A stretch of DNA of 64,000 nt from Ditylenchus dipsaci (GCA_004194705.1 SADC01000059.1:53276-117275); one strand, 5' to 3'; positions 20,501 through 31,613 are shown, counted from the first letter of the stretch. The notes: generated from the letters alone by a model not told the origin. Program-made: numbers and translations.

Positions 20501-23500
20501 AGGCTAAATTTCCGAAAATCGATAGGTTTTGGAATTTTTCTTTGACTGATTTGATTGGTATTTTCTTACTTTTTACTACAAGTCACATCTTTCATACACT
20601 AAATGTAGCCAAGACTCTAGGCTTCCATTTGAGCTATCAAACAGAGAAAAAAGTAATATTAAGTTAGAGCTAGAATTCAGAATACGTCCAATGATGTCCA
20701 ATACAATGCCATCCTACACAGGGCTTGAGACCGTTTAATCGAATTTTTCGTTGACGAGTTCTTCATTGGCGAGTTTTTCCTTGACAAGTTTTGCCACTGG
20801 CGAGTTTCGCCGTTGGTGAGTTTTGCTGTTGGCGATATTTTCGGCGTTGGCAAGCTTTTGCGTTAGCGAGTTATGGCGTTGTGGAGTCGGTTGCATCCCG
20901 CATCGCCTAAGTCACATGTTCTACTACACTGGCTTCACACTCTATTTTTCATATAATTTTGTTCACAAGCTTAGTGTCAGAATGATCCTCACATTCTTAG
21001 GTACACAACAAAATCGTTAGCATGGGTTTGCCATCTATTAGAGCTTTTGGCTCTATATGTGTTCGTGGAACTCCCAAAAAAATTTTGCCTTGGTCCCCCC
21101 TGTTGTTTTTTTTCGTAATTTTTTGAAATTTGTGCCTTGGTCCCCCTGTTGATTTGTTTTGATATTTTTTTTCAAAAGTCTTTAAAAGTATCAAACAGCC
21201 AAAAACAACCTTTTTTTAAGTATGTGAGCCCTTGTCCATTTACTACGGTGGACAGAAAGGTGAACTTCCATTGAATTAGGGTCGGCCGAAGGCCGGCCAG
21301 GTAAAAAATCATTAAAGAGAAAAATTCCTTAAAGGGTTTTTTACCTGGCCGGCCTTCGGCCGACCCTTAATTCAATGGAAGTTCACCTTTCTGTCCACCG
21401 TAGTAAATGGACAAGGGCTCACATACTTTAAAAAAGGTTTTTGGCTGTTTGATACTTTTTAAGACTTTTGAAAAAAAATATCAAAACAAATCAACAGGGG
21501 GGACCAATGCACAAATTTAAAAAAATTACGAAAAAAAACAACAGGGGGGACCAAGGCAAAATTTTTTTGGAGTTCCACGAACACATATAGAGCCGAGCTT
21601 TTTTACCGGCTGAAATAGGCTTAATTTCCGAAAAATCGATTGTTTTGTGGTTTTTTTTTTGACTGGTTTGATTGACATTTTCTGACTTTTTTCTACAAGT
21701 CACACTTTTTATACACTAAAATATAGCCAAGACACTGGATTTTAATTTGAGCTATCGCACAGAAAAAAGGCAATATGTTCTTAGAGCTAAAATTTGAAAA
21801 ATATTCAACGATGTCCAATTGTCTCGGAAATTTTCGGTATTATTCTGGAACTGATGTTTTTGCAACTTTAATTCACATAGTAATTTACAACCTCATACTC
21901 AAAATGTATCCCTGCTTCCTGACGTCATTTTCAGTATATGGTTGTATACAATTACGTAAAAAGTTACAGAAAAACGTCAGTTCGAAAATAGCGCCGAAAT
22001 CTCACCCTTTAAACTACTCTTTTTCTAGGGCCAACAGGCGCCTATCAGCGCCCTTATCCTGTCTGTAAGCGTGAGGTGCGGCACAAAATATTATATCCTA
22101 TCACACCAACCGTTCTATCTTGTTTTGAAAAACATTTCACATTTTGATTAGCTTTACCCGTACTTCAAGAAGCATGCTTTTAGAGTCATCAAACATTTTG
22201 CATTATATTGCCTATATCTTGATTATGTCTAGTATTATATTTTTCAGTCAACTACTCAAAAAGCACCACTGGATGGGCACCAACACCTAAGTACCAGTAC
22301 CTAAGTACCAATACCTGGGTACCGGCGGTAGGATTTGAACCTGTGACCCCCAAAACTTCCCTTTCCAGGTTTGTTTTGTTTTGTTGACCAACAATGCACC
22401 GTGCGCGAAGTCTGTACGATAGCGCAAAAGATGCGCTTCGTCGAGCTCTACCGGAAAAACATATACACATGGAAGTGGAAAGCGTTAAAAAATGCGACTA
22501 AAAAAAGCAAACACCGCAAAAAAGCGTAACGGACTTCACCTCCATAATACTATTGTAGATTCCTTGGACAAATTTTCGTAAGTTACCTATTTTTCTGAAG
22601 TGATTAAGGTGTGGAATTTTTTGTATCTGTTCCTCATGAAATTCTGACTTCAAAAAGTAACTAACCGCGCTGAGAAATAATAAAAATTGATAGAGGTTCA
22701 GCCGATTTGGAGTACGGCCAGTTCCCAACGCTTTTTTCGTGATATGGTCTCTAGAACTCAGCAAAAGATATTAAAATGATGTGTATATAAAATAATATAT
22801 AAAATAAAACAATGTATATATAGCAAGATATATTTGTATTTTGTGTCCCTCAAAAATACTAAAGAGGAAAGAATTTGAACATAGTTTTGTAAACTGGGGT
22901 CTACTGCATAAAAATCTCTGGTACGCATGCTTTGTTTTGCATCCAGAGTCACTTTCGAGTGATTTGTGTCTAAGGTATGTGGGTGTGCGCATCTCAACTC
23001 CAAGCCCCCTGCGCCCTTGAATGGGTCGCAGGGGGCTTGAGTGTTAGAGATGCGCGCACTCACTTACCTTAAACATGATTCCGAGCAAGACTATTAATCA
23101 TCAATTGCATATAGAGGCTCTTCTTGCCAGCTCCAGGGACCAAACCACGTAAAAAGCGTCGGGAACTGGCCGTAAAAAAGCACCGGGAATTGGCCGTCGG
23201 AAACTGGCCGCTGAAAAAACCGTGGTGTACTGGCTTTGTCGGGAAGGACTGGTGTCCAGGCGATTTAAAACTAAAAACGCATCATTTTGGTCGGTTTCCT
23301 TTCATTTTGAAAGGTCATTTGCGTTAAATTTGAAAATTAAGGCAGTTGGTCACAGTAAAGCAGCGCCGTAAATAATTCCAATTGATTCATCGATGGTTTT
23401 TGGTGCTAAATTTTAGTGAACTCGATAAAAAAAACTGGCGAGATTAGAACAGTTGACTCAGGGCGATGCGTATAGGAATACCCCCTCCCTGAAAAAAACC

Positions 23501-25190
23501 ATTGCAGTTGATAACAATGGGAGCGCAGTACAAGGACAGATCCTCTTTTGACTAACTCAATAATATCTTGCGTCTTTCTAAAGACTCCAAAAAAATGTAA
23601 AAACAACCAACCTTGCCATATCCAAACCGTTTATCTCTGCTACATGTAGCGAGAATTCTCCCGATGTTGAAAACTGGCAGGATTTAATTTCGTTTTCATG
23701 TCCTTCGAGTTTATGAGCTTCTTCAAAGTCCCCGCTAAAATAGGTAAATCATTTCTAACAAATTTATATGGCTTGCTCACGTTTTTAGAGTTAGAGTTCG
23801 GGATTTTGGTTACCGTATTTTCTCTAATAGGAGCACCCGCTCTAATAAGCGCACCCCCTCAACTTTGAGGGTCTGGATCTCGGGCAGAGTCAATATGTTG
23901 CAAAGCTATTTATCGCGTTTTCTTAACTCTCACGAGCTCTACCTACAGTAGCGGACAAAAAAGATTGAACACATGGTTACATTTTATAAATCGTGAAAGT
24001 TTTGAATTTTTCCTGCGTGTTGAAAGTTCTGTTAAAGGCAAAGATGTAGCATTTTTCTTCCTCTTTCAAATGCTTAGTTCAATTTTTTAATTGTCAGGCT
24101 TTGACATCGTTGTAAATTCATTTTTCTGATACGAGTCCATTTTATACCCGGACAAAAAAAAATTAAACAGGCAACCGCAATAAACAGAAACCGCAATAAT
24201 CTCAAAAAATTCATTTATTTCACACTATTATTTCGTAGCCCTGTTTCTTAGCTACAATTTGGTGGGTCAAACTTCTATTTTTGATAATTATGGAAAAAGT
24301 TATGACCATCAACATAAAGTGTCAATTTCTAGTCAAAATAAAGAAAAATCTAAGGAAAATGACTGTTTAGCCACATAAATAATAGCTTTTCTCAAAGAAA
24401 TGTCGGTGAAAATATGACATCCATTGCACCATTCGAAAGCTCTTTGATTTCTCTACAAAATAACACGTTGACTGTTTTTAGAAAAAATACAGGGCTGAGA
24501 AACGGACAGTTGAAGTTACAAAAAGTGAAAAACCCCTCTTTTTGCCTTATTTTTAGCGTTTTTTGTCTTGTCTAAATTCAACTGTCCGTTTCTCAGCTCT
24601 GTATTTTTTCTAAAAAACAGTCGACGTGTTATTTTGTAGAGAAATCAAAGAGCTTTCGAATGGTGCAATGGATGTCATATTTTCACCGACATTTCTTAGC
24701 TAGACCTCACTCTAACTCGACGTACGTGAACATCATCAACTTAGAGTTAGAGTTCGGGTTTTTGAGCAAATGAACACCCTTTACCCGAACTCTAACTTTA
24801 ACTCGAACTTTAACAACGTGAACAAGCCAATAGTGATTTCTATATTTACTTGCTATACTCATAGATAATCACAGTAGCATCAAAGCTTCCACTGACTAAG
24901 TACTTGCCACAAGGAGAAAAAGAAGCACATCTGACAGTTCTAGTATGATCTCCTGAGAGTGTGTTGAGTCTCCTTAAACCGGCATCTAGGTATTGAAAAT
25001 AAATGACCAAAGAATCTAAGCAATTTAGGATAAGAAACTAGTAACCATGTGAATATTCCCAGATCTTGATAGATTTGTCATCTCCACAGCTCGCTAAAAC
25101 CTTGCCACTGAAGTTCCAGTTGACACACCACACGCGAGAAGCAATAGATACAGAAGAATGCTTAACAGATGCTATTTTCTCTGTTTTCAT
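17546..25190 (-). CDS. CIAO1: CIAO1 WD40 protein, cytosolic Fe-S cluster targeting, 8 exons
   Basis: CIAO1 (yeast Cia1) is the seven-bladed beta-propeller of the CIA targeting complex that hands Fe-S clusters to cytosolic and nuclear apoproteins. Exons: 25190-25046, 24985-24850, 23734-23612, 19727-19639, 19573-19511, 19461-19355, 17913-17762, 17711-17546; ~327 codons, family length ~330-340. Diagnostic pieces in order: VWCVNWNFSGKVLASCGDDK, HTRTVRCASFSPCGKYLVSG, KLEGHENEIKSCQFS, HSADVKFVVWHPTDD, ILVSGGYDCSIRFY, ATCGADCAIKVWKK, SISWNHESAIIAVGGGDCTI, INCLRWNPVEKNVLGAACDD. Acceptor TTTTCAG ends 10 nt before the ATG, as for trans-splicing. The exon at 23734 lacks two bases and that at 19461 lacks one, by phase and homology. 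Introns 2 and 3 (1.1 and 3.9 kb) and the 1.4-kb intron before exon 7 hold transposons. Confidence 0.93.
18605..18849. mobile_element. 245-bp hAT-like element of CAGCCGGCTGA repeats
   Basis: Ends CAGGGTGGT / ACCACCCTG with flanking GGAGCAAC (18597-18604) and GTAGCAAC (18850-18857), one mismatch in 8 bp. The whole interior is made of CTCAGCCGGCTGA-type units in both orientations. Confidence 0.75.
19780..20900. repeat. Tandem-motif arrays in CIAO1 intron 3
   Basis: ACTCGCCAA-type units (19870-19930), then GTGCAAAATTCAATTT units (19945-20020), then their complements (20150-20310), then GGCGAGTTTTGCC-type units (20745-20880). This looks like a foldback broken by later insertions. Confidence 0.6.
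21049..21594. mobile_element. 546-bp near-perfect hairpin element, 8-bp target duplication
   Basis: Flanked by GAGCTTTT at 21041-21048 and 21595-21602. Ends GGCTCTATATGTGTTCGTGG. The two arms pair almost to the centre, where GGCCGGCC blocks face each other. No coding capacity. Confidence 0.88.
22890..23085. repeat. Copy of a recurrent 'CACTCGAAAGTGACTCTGG' hairpin
   Basis: A GC-rich stem (AGCCCCCTGCGCC facing GGGCGCAGGGGGCT) lies next to ATTTGTGTCTAAGGTATG. Other copies: 6905-7090, 35540-35645, 60055-60260. The flanking sequence differs at each, so it moves or is copied independently. Confidence 0.75.
23769..24835. mobile_element. Inverted-repeat element filling CIAO1 intron 2
   Basis: Ends GGCTTG(C/T)TCACGTT in inverted order with TTAGAGTTAGAGTTCGGG units. 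A nested palindrome (about 24400-24700) and a CAGTAGCGGACAAAAAA end (23945) lie inside. The right end was carried along in the CIAO1 capture at 28.4 kb. Confidence 0.7.
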
Positions 25191-25502
25191 TTGGACGAGA
25201 CTGAAAAATAAAATTTTTGTTATGAATAAATTGTCTGCTATCCACTTATTTTATAAGACAACGTTTTTTGTTTTATAACCACGGTCTGTTCTATTCCATT
25301 GAAGTACCCTTAGAATGCAAGCAAAATATGGGGCAAATGGAGCAACAACTAATGGGGCAACCAGAAACGGGCTGAAACGAACCAAAAATTCTAAAATAAT
25401 CTATTTTTTCAGGTGAAATGGAAAACCTGCTCGATACCTCTGATAGAGAATCTTAAAAAGGTATAGATCTATCTATATATAGTATTTTCATAGAGTTCTC
25501 TC

Positions 25503-26518
25503 GGCTGGGGGAACTTGCCAAAAACGAAATTTGCCAAATACGAAATTTGCCAAAACGAAATTTGCCAAAACGAAATTTGCCAAATCGAAATGCGCCAAAA
25601 CGAAATATGCCAAAACGAAATTTGCCGAAACGAAATTTGGCCAACGAACCAACAGGGGGGACCAAGGCAGTTTTTACGTTATTTTCGAAATTTTCGAAAC
25701 TGTGTCCTAACCACCTAAAACCACCCCAAACAACCAAAACCTCCTAAACAGCAAAAACCACCCAAAATCACACTAAACAACTCAAAACACCCCAAACCAC
25801 CCGAAACCATCCAAAACTACACTAAACAAAAATTTTGCGGGAATTTGAATTTTTAGTCTGAACCAACCAAACCAAGTGGTCGTCCACTTGGATCGAATTT
25901 TTTTTACGTTTTCGGCTTCTAAAACCAGTTTTCTAGACTAATTCGTGCACGCTTAACATGGTTTGACAGTGGCAAAATGCCGTTTTCTTAGTTATTTTTT
26001 GAGTTTTGGCAAATAATTGATTTTACCAAAATCAATTATTCCCCAAAAACTCAAAAATTTCTTCATAAAACGTGATTTTACCACTGTCAAACCATGTTCA
26101 GCGTGCACGAATAAGTCCAGAAAATAGGATTTGGAATCCAAAAACGTAAAAAAAAATTTTGATCCAAGTCGACGACCACTTGGTTTGGTTGGTTCAGACT
26201 AAAAATTTAAATTAAATTTATAAATTTTAATTTTTGTTTGGTGAAGTTTTGAATGGTTTCTGGTGGTTTTTGGTGTTCTGGGTGGTTTTGTATGATTTTG
26301 GGTGGTTTTGGGTGATTTTGGATGGTTTTCGCTGGTTTGGGGTGATTTTAGGTGGTTAGGACACAGTTTCGAAAATTTCGAAAATAACGTAAAAACTGCC
26401 TTGGTCCCCCCTGTTGGTTCGTTGGCCAAATTTCGTTTCGGCAAATTTCGTTTTGGCAAATTTCGTTTTGGCAAAACATACGTTGGCAAATTTCGTTTTT
26501 GGCAAGTTTCCCCTAGCC
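25503..26518. mobile_element. 1016-bp foldback with TTGCCAAAACGAAA arms, 8-bp duplication
   Basis: GTTCTCTC lies at 25495-25502 and 26519-26526. Arms start GGCT(A/G)GGGG and consist of eight or more TTGCCAAAACGAAAT units. The middle is a copy of the AAGTGGTCGTCCACTTGG palindrome (25866-26192). Confidence 0.85.
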
Positions 26519-26533
26519 GTTCTCTCTATGTAA

Positions 26534-26954
26534 AGCCTCGTGTCCAATGACTGAGAGGAAATTCCATGTTTTTAAACGCGGGAAGGGCTGTAAACTTTTT
26601 TTTGTTCATAAAATTATTTTTCTTTTGGTCACATATTGTAGCTATGATTCAGGGCTACCCAATAAAAATTTCCCGGCCACAAATCTCTGAAAAAACTTAG
26701 ATAAAAATGCGTTCCCTCTCACTCTGCCTTTCAGTCATTAGAGTGAATGGCCGAGTGAAAGGCACAGTGAGAGGGAACGCATTTTTATCTAAGTTTTTTC
26801 AGAGATTTGTGGCCGGGAAATTTTTTATTGGGTAGCCCTGAATCATAGCTACAAAATGTGACCAAAAGAAAAATAATTTTATGAACAAAAAAAGTTTACA
26901 GCCCTTCCCGCGTTTAAAACATGGAATTTCCTCTCAGTCATTGGACACGAGGCT
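26534..26954. mobile_element. 421-bp hairpin element with TAA duplication
   Basis: TAA at 26531-26533 and 26955-26957. Ends AGCCTCGTGTCCAATGACTG in inverted order. Arms pair over ~180 bp. A partial relative starts at 26962 and another lies at 29093-29190. Confidence 0.85.
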
Positions 26955-26999
26955 TAACGCTAAAGCCTAGTGTCCAATTAGCGGATTTTTACCTTCACT

Positions 27000-27800
27000 C
27001 TCACTCTTGGCTCTAGGTAAATTTGCCAACAATAAATTCGCCAACAGTAAATTCGCCAACGATAAATTCGCCAACATGTAAATTCGCAAACAGGTAAATT
27101 CGCCAACAGACAAATTCGCCAACAATTTTTTAAGTTACAGGTTTGAATCCTAGTAGTGGCAAAAATTTTTTTTATCCGTGAGCCATTTTTTTTTCATAAA
27201 TATCACTTTAAAAGGCTATCAAGTTTCAAGTGGGTAGGAAAACCACCTGGTACCTTTTCAAAATAGGTACTTACTTCTAACAAGGGAGGGACCCTGACTG
27301 TGACCTGGAGTTTTTGGATATTGATTTTTTTTGGTGCAAAAGGATTTCTTTTTGGTGCAAATTTGCTTTCAAATTTTGGTTTTGCGTTTTTATATTAAAA
27401 TTTTCAATCTTTTTCAAAAAATGATTATACCATCAGGTAGCCCTGCGATTCTAGTTTCTGTTAAGCCACTATTTACCAAAAAATCTCTGCAAAATATATC
27501 ACATAAAGGTAAAAGTATGAAAGAGGTCATAAAAAATAATTTGGTTCATACTTTTACTTTTTTGCCCCACATTTTACAAAGATATGGCAGCGAATGATAT
27601 CTCGTTAGAAACTAGAATCGCAGAGCTACCTGATTATCACTTGTTGAATAAGGTTGAAAAAGTTGATAGAAAAACACAAAAAACAAAATCTTAAAAATAT
27701 CTGCACTAAAAAAGATCTAATTTGCACCAAAAAAGATTCAATTTGCACCAAAAAAAATCAATATCCGGAGTTTTTTCGATAAATTTTTTGGTCATGGTGC
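27000..27800. repeat. AAATTCGCCAAC minisatellite and a palindrome
   Basis: Seven AAATTCGCCAACA-type units at 27010-27125. Then inverted arms with TTTTTGGTGCAAA units (27312-27375 against 27705-27765) around a hairpin related to 53150-53330. Confidence 0.6.
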
Positions 27801-28000
27801 AAGGAAAAAGTTTTCAAATATTTTTGAAACGGGATTTTTGAATGAAATCGCTCGAGCTCAACCTCGACCTGCCTATGTAAGCACTTTGAGCTCGACCCCG
27901 ACCTTGACCTCGACTAGCCTATGAAACTGAAAAAGACTAGGAGGCAGACTGAGAGGCAGACTGAAGGGCAATTTTTTCTAATTTTTTATTTATTTCTGCA

Positions 28001-28072
28001 CCCCGGATTCGAACCAGCGATCTCTCTTCTAAGTACATAAGGCACTACACCAACCCCTTTCCTGTTTAGGAT
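28001..28072 (-). repeat. tRNA-like SINE head
   Basis: On the minus strand TTGGTGTAGTGC (A-box-like) and GGTTCGAATCCGGGG (B-box) are about 35 bp apart, as in a tRNA gene, but no full cloverleaf forms. Other B-box-like spots: 9808-9830, 18234-18256, 22326-22345, 36297-36315, 60440-60460, 60595-60615, 60935-60955. Confidence 0.5.
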
Positions 28073-28150
28073 AGTCCAGAACTCACGTCGGAGTAGCCAA
28101 AAGGCAAAAATAACTGGTTTTTGAGGGTTGACTAAGGGAGGGGGGTAAAC

Positions 28151-28400
28151 TCTATCAAGATCTGGGAATATTCACATGGTTACTAGTTTCTTATCCTAAA
28201 TTGCTTAGATTCTTTGGTCATTTATTTTCAATACCTAGATGCCGGTTTAAGGAGACTCAACACACTCTCAGGAGATCATACTAGAACTGTCAGATGTGCT
28301 TCTTTTTCTCCTTGTGGCAAGTACTTAGTCAGTGGAAGCTTTGATGCGACTGTGATTATCTATGAGTATAGCAAGTAAATATAGAAATCACTATCGGCTT
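28151..28400 (+). pseudogene. Captured CIAO1 fragment, arm 1 (inverted relative to the gene)
   Basis: Plus-strand copy of the last 28 bp of CIAO1 exon 1 (28151-28178), the whole of intron 1, all 136 bp of exon 2 (28239-28374) and the start of intron 2. Both splice junctions and the frame (KYLVSGSFDATVIIYEYS) are intact. It differs from the gene by a visible A-to-C change that it shares with arm 2. It has no start, stop or other exon. Confidence 0.9.
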
Positions 28401-28419
28401 GTTCACGTTGTTAAAGTTC

Positions 28420-28745
28420 GGGTTTTTGAGCAAATGAACACCCTTTACCCGAACTTTAACTTTAACTCGAACTTTAACAACGTGAACAAGCCAATAGTGA
28501 TTTCTATATTTACTTGCTATACTCATAGATAATCACAGTCGCATCAAAGCTTCCACTGACTAATGCTTGTCCCACAATGACGCGTTTTTCGACGCGTTGC
28601 TGCTACCGCTGCCGCAGCCGCGTCCATTGTGGGACAAGCATAAGTACTTGCCACAAGGAGAAAAAGAAGCACATCTGACAGTTCTAGTATGATCTCCTGA
28701 GAGTGTGTTGAGTCTCCTTAAACCGGCATCTAGGTATTGAAATAA
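28420..28745 (-). pseudogene. Captured CIAO1 fragment, arm 2, split by a 77-bp insertion
   Basis: Minus-strand copy of CIAO1 exon 2 (28729-28514) with its flanking intron 2 sequence. It is interrupted by the small element at 28564-28640; removing that and one TAA leaves exactly 136 bp. Together with arm 1 it makes a head-to-head palindrome with a ~110-bp loop. Confidence 0.9.
28564..28640. mobile_element. 77-bp inverted-repeat element with TAA target duplication
   Basis: Ends TGCTTGTCCCACAATG and its complement, flanked by TAA at 28561-28563 and 28641-28643. The uninterrupted copies of the same exon, in the gene and in arm 1, show the empty site, so both borders are exact. TAA fits a PIF/Harbinger-like element. 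The GC-rich centre is a second short hairpin. Confidence 0.85.
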
Positions 28746-29517
28746 AATAGCGAGGGGCAATTTACCTGAGGGTCAATTTACTGAGGGGCAATTTACCGCC
28801 GCCCCAAAAATCGATTGAGCGGATCAGAATTCCAGTCCGATGGGCTTAATCGCCCAGAATTTCACACTAATCCACCCTGAACCACTCCAAACCAACAAAA
28901 CTCTGGAATTCTGAGCGATTAAGCCCATCGGACTGGAATTCTGATCCACTCAATCGATTTTTTTGCAAAAAGTTTACCACCCCCCCCATTCAGTCAACCA
29001 CCAGAAAACCAGTTATTTTTGCCTTTTCGCCAATCTGGATGTGGTTCTGAGCGACTCTAAGAAATGATGTAGAGGTTGGTGGTTCGAATATTCGAAAACT
29101 CCGCTAATTGGACACACGAAAATTGAGTGCAAAAGAGAGTGAAAGTGAGATTAAAAATAAGTGTCCACTAATTGGACACGAGGCTTAAATGTTCGTTACT
29201 ATTTTTAACCCACTTTTTGTTATTATATCGTTCCGTTCTCAATGTTTCTAAGGGCAAACTAGGGAGTAGAGTTCAGAAAACTCATCATAATTGACATGTG
29301 ATGCTCGAAATTTGAATTTTACCACAAAAGCTGGGAAACCAGGCATGCTCAAGGCAGTCTTCGAATCTATGATAATACAAATTCAAAAACGCGCATTTTA
29401 TTTCAGTCACAGTTTCACATCTCAGTGGTAGCAAACACTATTATTTTTTAACTGATAGTCGTAGGTGCTGCGTCCAGGTAATAGTACGCATCGCACCGCT
29501 GGTGGTACGGACAGATT

Positions 29518-30725
29518 GGCGGTATCGTCATTACAAAATGACGGTTTTCAAAATAACGGTTTACAAAATAGACGGTTTTCAAAATATAAAGGCTTTCAAA
29601 ATACAACAACTTTCAAAATACACGGTTTTCAAAATAGCGGTTTTTCTTAATAGCGGCTTTCAAATTAGCTGGCTTTTAAATTAGCCGGCTGACGGAATAG
29701 CCGCATCAAAATTAGTAGGATTTCCCAAATAATCAACATCTTTCCTTTTAAGTCTACTTGGTCCTACTACTGCTCTTTATTACAGGCTCATCAAAATTTG
29801 TTGAATTTCTGGTTTAGTTGTTCATGTTTGCATAAATAAATTATGAGATGGATTTTTTGCGCTTAGTCACTGTGTAATTTTCGTCTCTCTGGTTAGTCTA
29901 ATGTCTCCTTCTTTAAAAGGGCATACCCACGCTAATAAGAGGTGGTGCCGGGAATTCAATTTTTTTCCCGAATCACTGAACTTGTGTACGGATTTTTCAA
30001 CTTGGTTTCTAACAAAACCATACCTGAAATTAGATTCTAGGCCTTGTTTTGTTAGAAACCAAGTTAAAAATATGTACAGAAGTTCAATGATTAGGAAAAG
30101 ATTTGAATTCCCGGGCACCACCTCTTATTAGCGTGGGAATGCCTCTTTAAAGATTTACACATACCCTGAAGTACGTTCGCTAATCCAAAATTTCGAATTC
30201 TGGCGTTGGATACCCATAGCAAGGTACCAGATGGTCCTCTTACCCATCCTGAGGTTAATGGTCTAACGAAAACTAGTTTATGACTGTCATACAATAAAAA
30301 ATGATGTCCGCTTCCAACCCGAACCCCCCCCCCCCCAGGATTCGAACTTTTTATCTCAAAAATTTGGAAGATGAATTTATCGCTGCCCTGATGATCAACT
30401 ATACAAATAAGCAGCTCATAGTTAACTGTTATACGTAAAAATTATAGTAAAACACGGAAAATTTAGTGTGGAAACCGGCTAATTTTGATACGGCTATTTC
30501 GTCAGTCGACTTATTTGAAAAGCGTTATTCGAAAAACCCCCTATTTTGAAAACCGTCTATTTTGAAAACCGTTATGTTTTGAAAACCATTATATTTTAAA
30601 AGCCGTTATATTTTGAAAAACCTCTATTTTAAAAACACTATTTTGAAATCCGCTATTTGAAAAGCCGTTATATTTTGAAAAGCGTTCATTTTGAAAACCG
30701 TCTATTTTGTAATGACGATACCGCC
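29518..30725. mobile_element. 1208-bp foldback, GGCGGTATCGTCATT ends, 8-bp duplication
   Basis: GACAGATT at 29510-29517 and 30726-30733, both perfect. Arms of ~220 bp consist of GGTTTTCAAAATA units, eight or more per arm. The middle contains a further palindrome (29917-30150). It interrupts a short open frame (see findings). Confidence 0.9.
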
Positions 30726-30858
30726 GACAGATTCAAAGAATCTTGGCTGAGTTGAGTGATTACAGCGTTTCCGACGAAGAGTTTCAAGAGCAATCGGAGG
30801 CTGGAGAGTAACCATACCTAAATATACCAATGACTCACAACGAATTCCTGATTCAGGT

Positions 30859-31109
30859 TACCGTATTTCCTCTAATAAGCGCCCTCCCCAAAATCCACTA
30901 TTTCTTAAATTCATTCTCCTCCTTTTATACCGGGTTTTTGTTTTCGAACGCCACATATGTTATATACCAAAATGTAGCTGGGAATCTGCGCTACATTTTG
31001 GTATATAACATATGTGGCGTTCGAAAACAAAAACCCGGTATAAAAGGAGGAGAATGAATTTAAGAAATAGCGGATTTTGGGGAGGGCGCTTATTAGAGGA
31101 AATACGGTA
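30859..31109. mobile_element. 251-bp nearly perfect palindrome, TACCGTATTT family
   Basis: TACCGTATTTCCTCTAATAA at one end and its complement at the other. The arms match almost base for base to a ~10-bp loop near 30985. The most symmetrical copy of its family here, hence probably the youngest. Confidence 0.85.
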
Positions 31110-31179
31110 CCTACTTGTTTTTATTCAGATTTTGGTACCAACCAGTTGCGCTTTTAGAATCCAGTGAATCTAGTCGAGT

Positions 31180-31537
31180 CGCAGAGAGGTGATTCGTCCA
31201 CCTCCATTCCCGGTCCATCTCTGGTCATGCTACGAAAGAACTCTTGCTAAAGAGGACAGAACGAATAATTTTGCTGAGGCAGCGCACTGTCGGCTCCAAA
31301 CAGTACCGGGCATTGATCACCCGACGATGGGCTGTTTTTTTGGACAAATGAAAAAGACTCAGAAGTTAAGCGACCACAGCTATGAGCAATGCATCATGGG
31401 TCATCCAGCGCCAAAAAAAAAGAAGAATCTATCAAAAGGCGATTATCCGAATTCTAGCGTTGGTGAGGCTATTTGGGCAAAAGGATCTTCTGGAGTATTT
31501 GAGAGGCTTGGCCCACAATTTCATCATGGACCAATAA
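31180..31537 (+). pseudogene. MULE transposase, C-terminal fragment
   Basis: The reading frame runs through HLWSCYERTLAKEDRTNNFA, EAAHCRLQTVPGIDHPTMG and a later frame LLEYLRGLAHNFIMDQ with stop at 31535-31537. This order (W-x-C-Y...RTNN-AEA.H..LQ...DHPT, then LEYLRG.AHN) is the usual end of Mutator-like transposases of the MULE domain. A frame jump near 31440 separates the two parts. No catalytic DDE region is present. Confidence 0.75.
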
Positions 31538-31613
31538 GTTGTTGTCAAATGTTATTGTTTTCTTCTTATTCTTGTTTGCCGATAAAATTTTGTCCTTAGT
31601 AACGTGTAGTATT

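Larger units (their letters stand above)
28066..29060. mobile_element. Inverted-repeat element carrying the CIAO1 capture
   Basis: Left end near GGCAAAAATAACTGGTTTTT (28101) pairs with CCAGTTATTTTTGCC (29009). The core has ATCGATTGAGCGGATCAG inverted repeats (28808, 28960) like those inside 37107-38349. Compared with that relative, the CIAO1 palindrome 28151-28745 lies between the left arm and the core. Confidence 0.7.

Noticed and set aside
28001..28072. True tRNA gene
   Set aside because: A- and B-box-like motifs are present, but acceptor and anticodon stems do not pair, so I call it SINE-like only.
29465..29684. Short ORFs across the foldback arm (QNNGFQNxGFQN)
   Set aside because: They are readings of the GGTTTTCAAAATA tandem unit.
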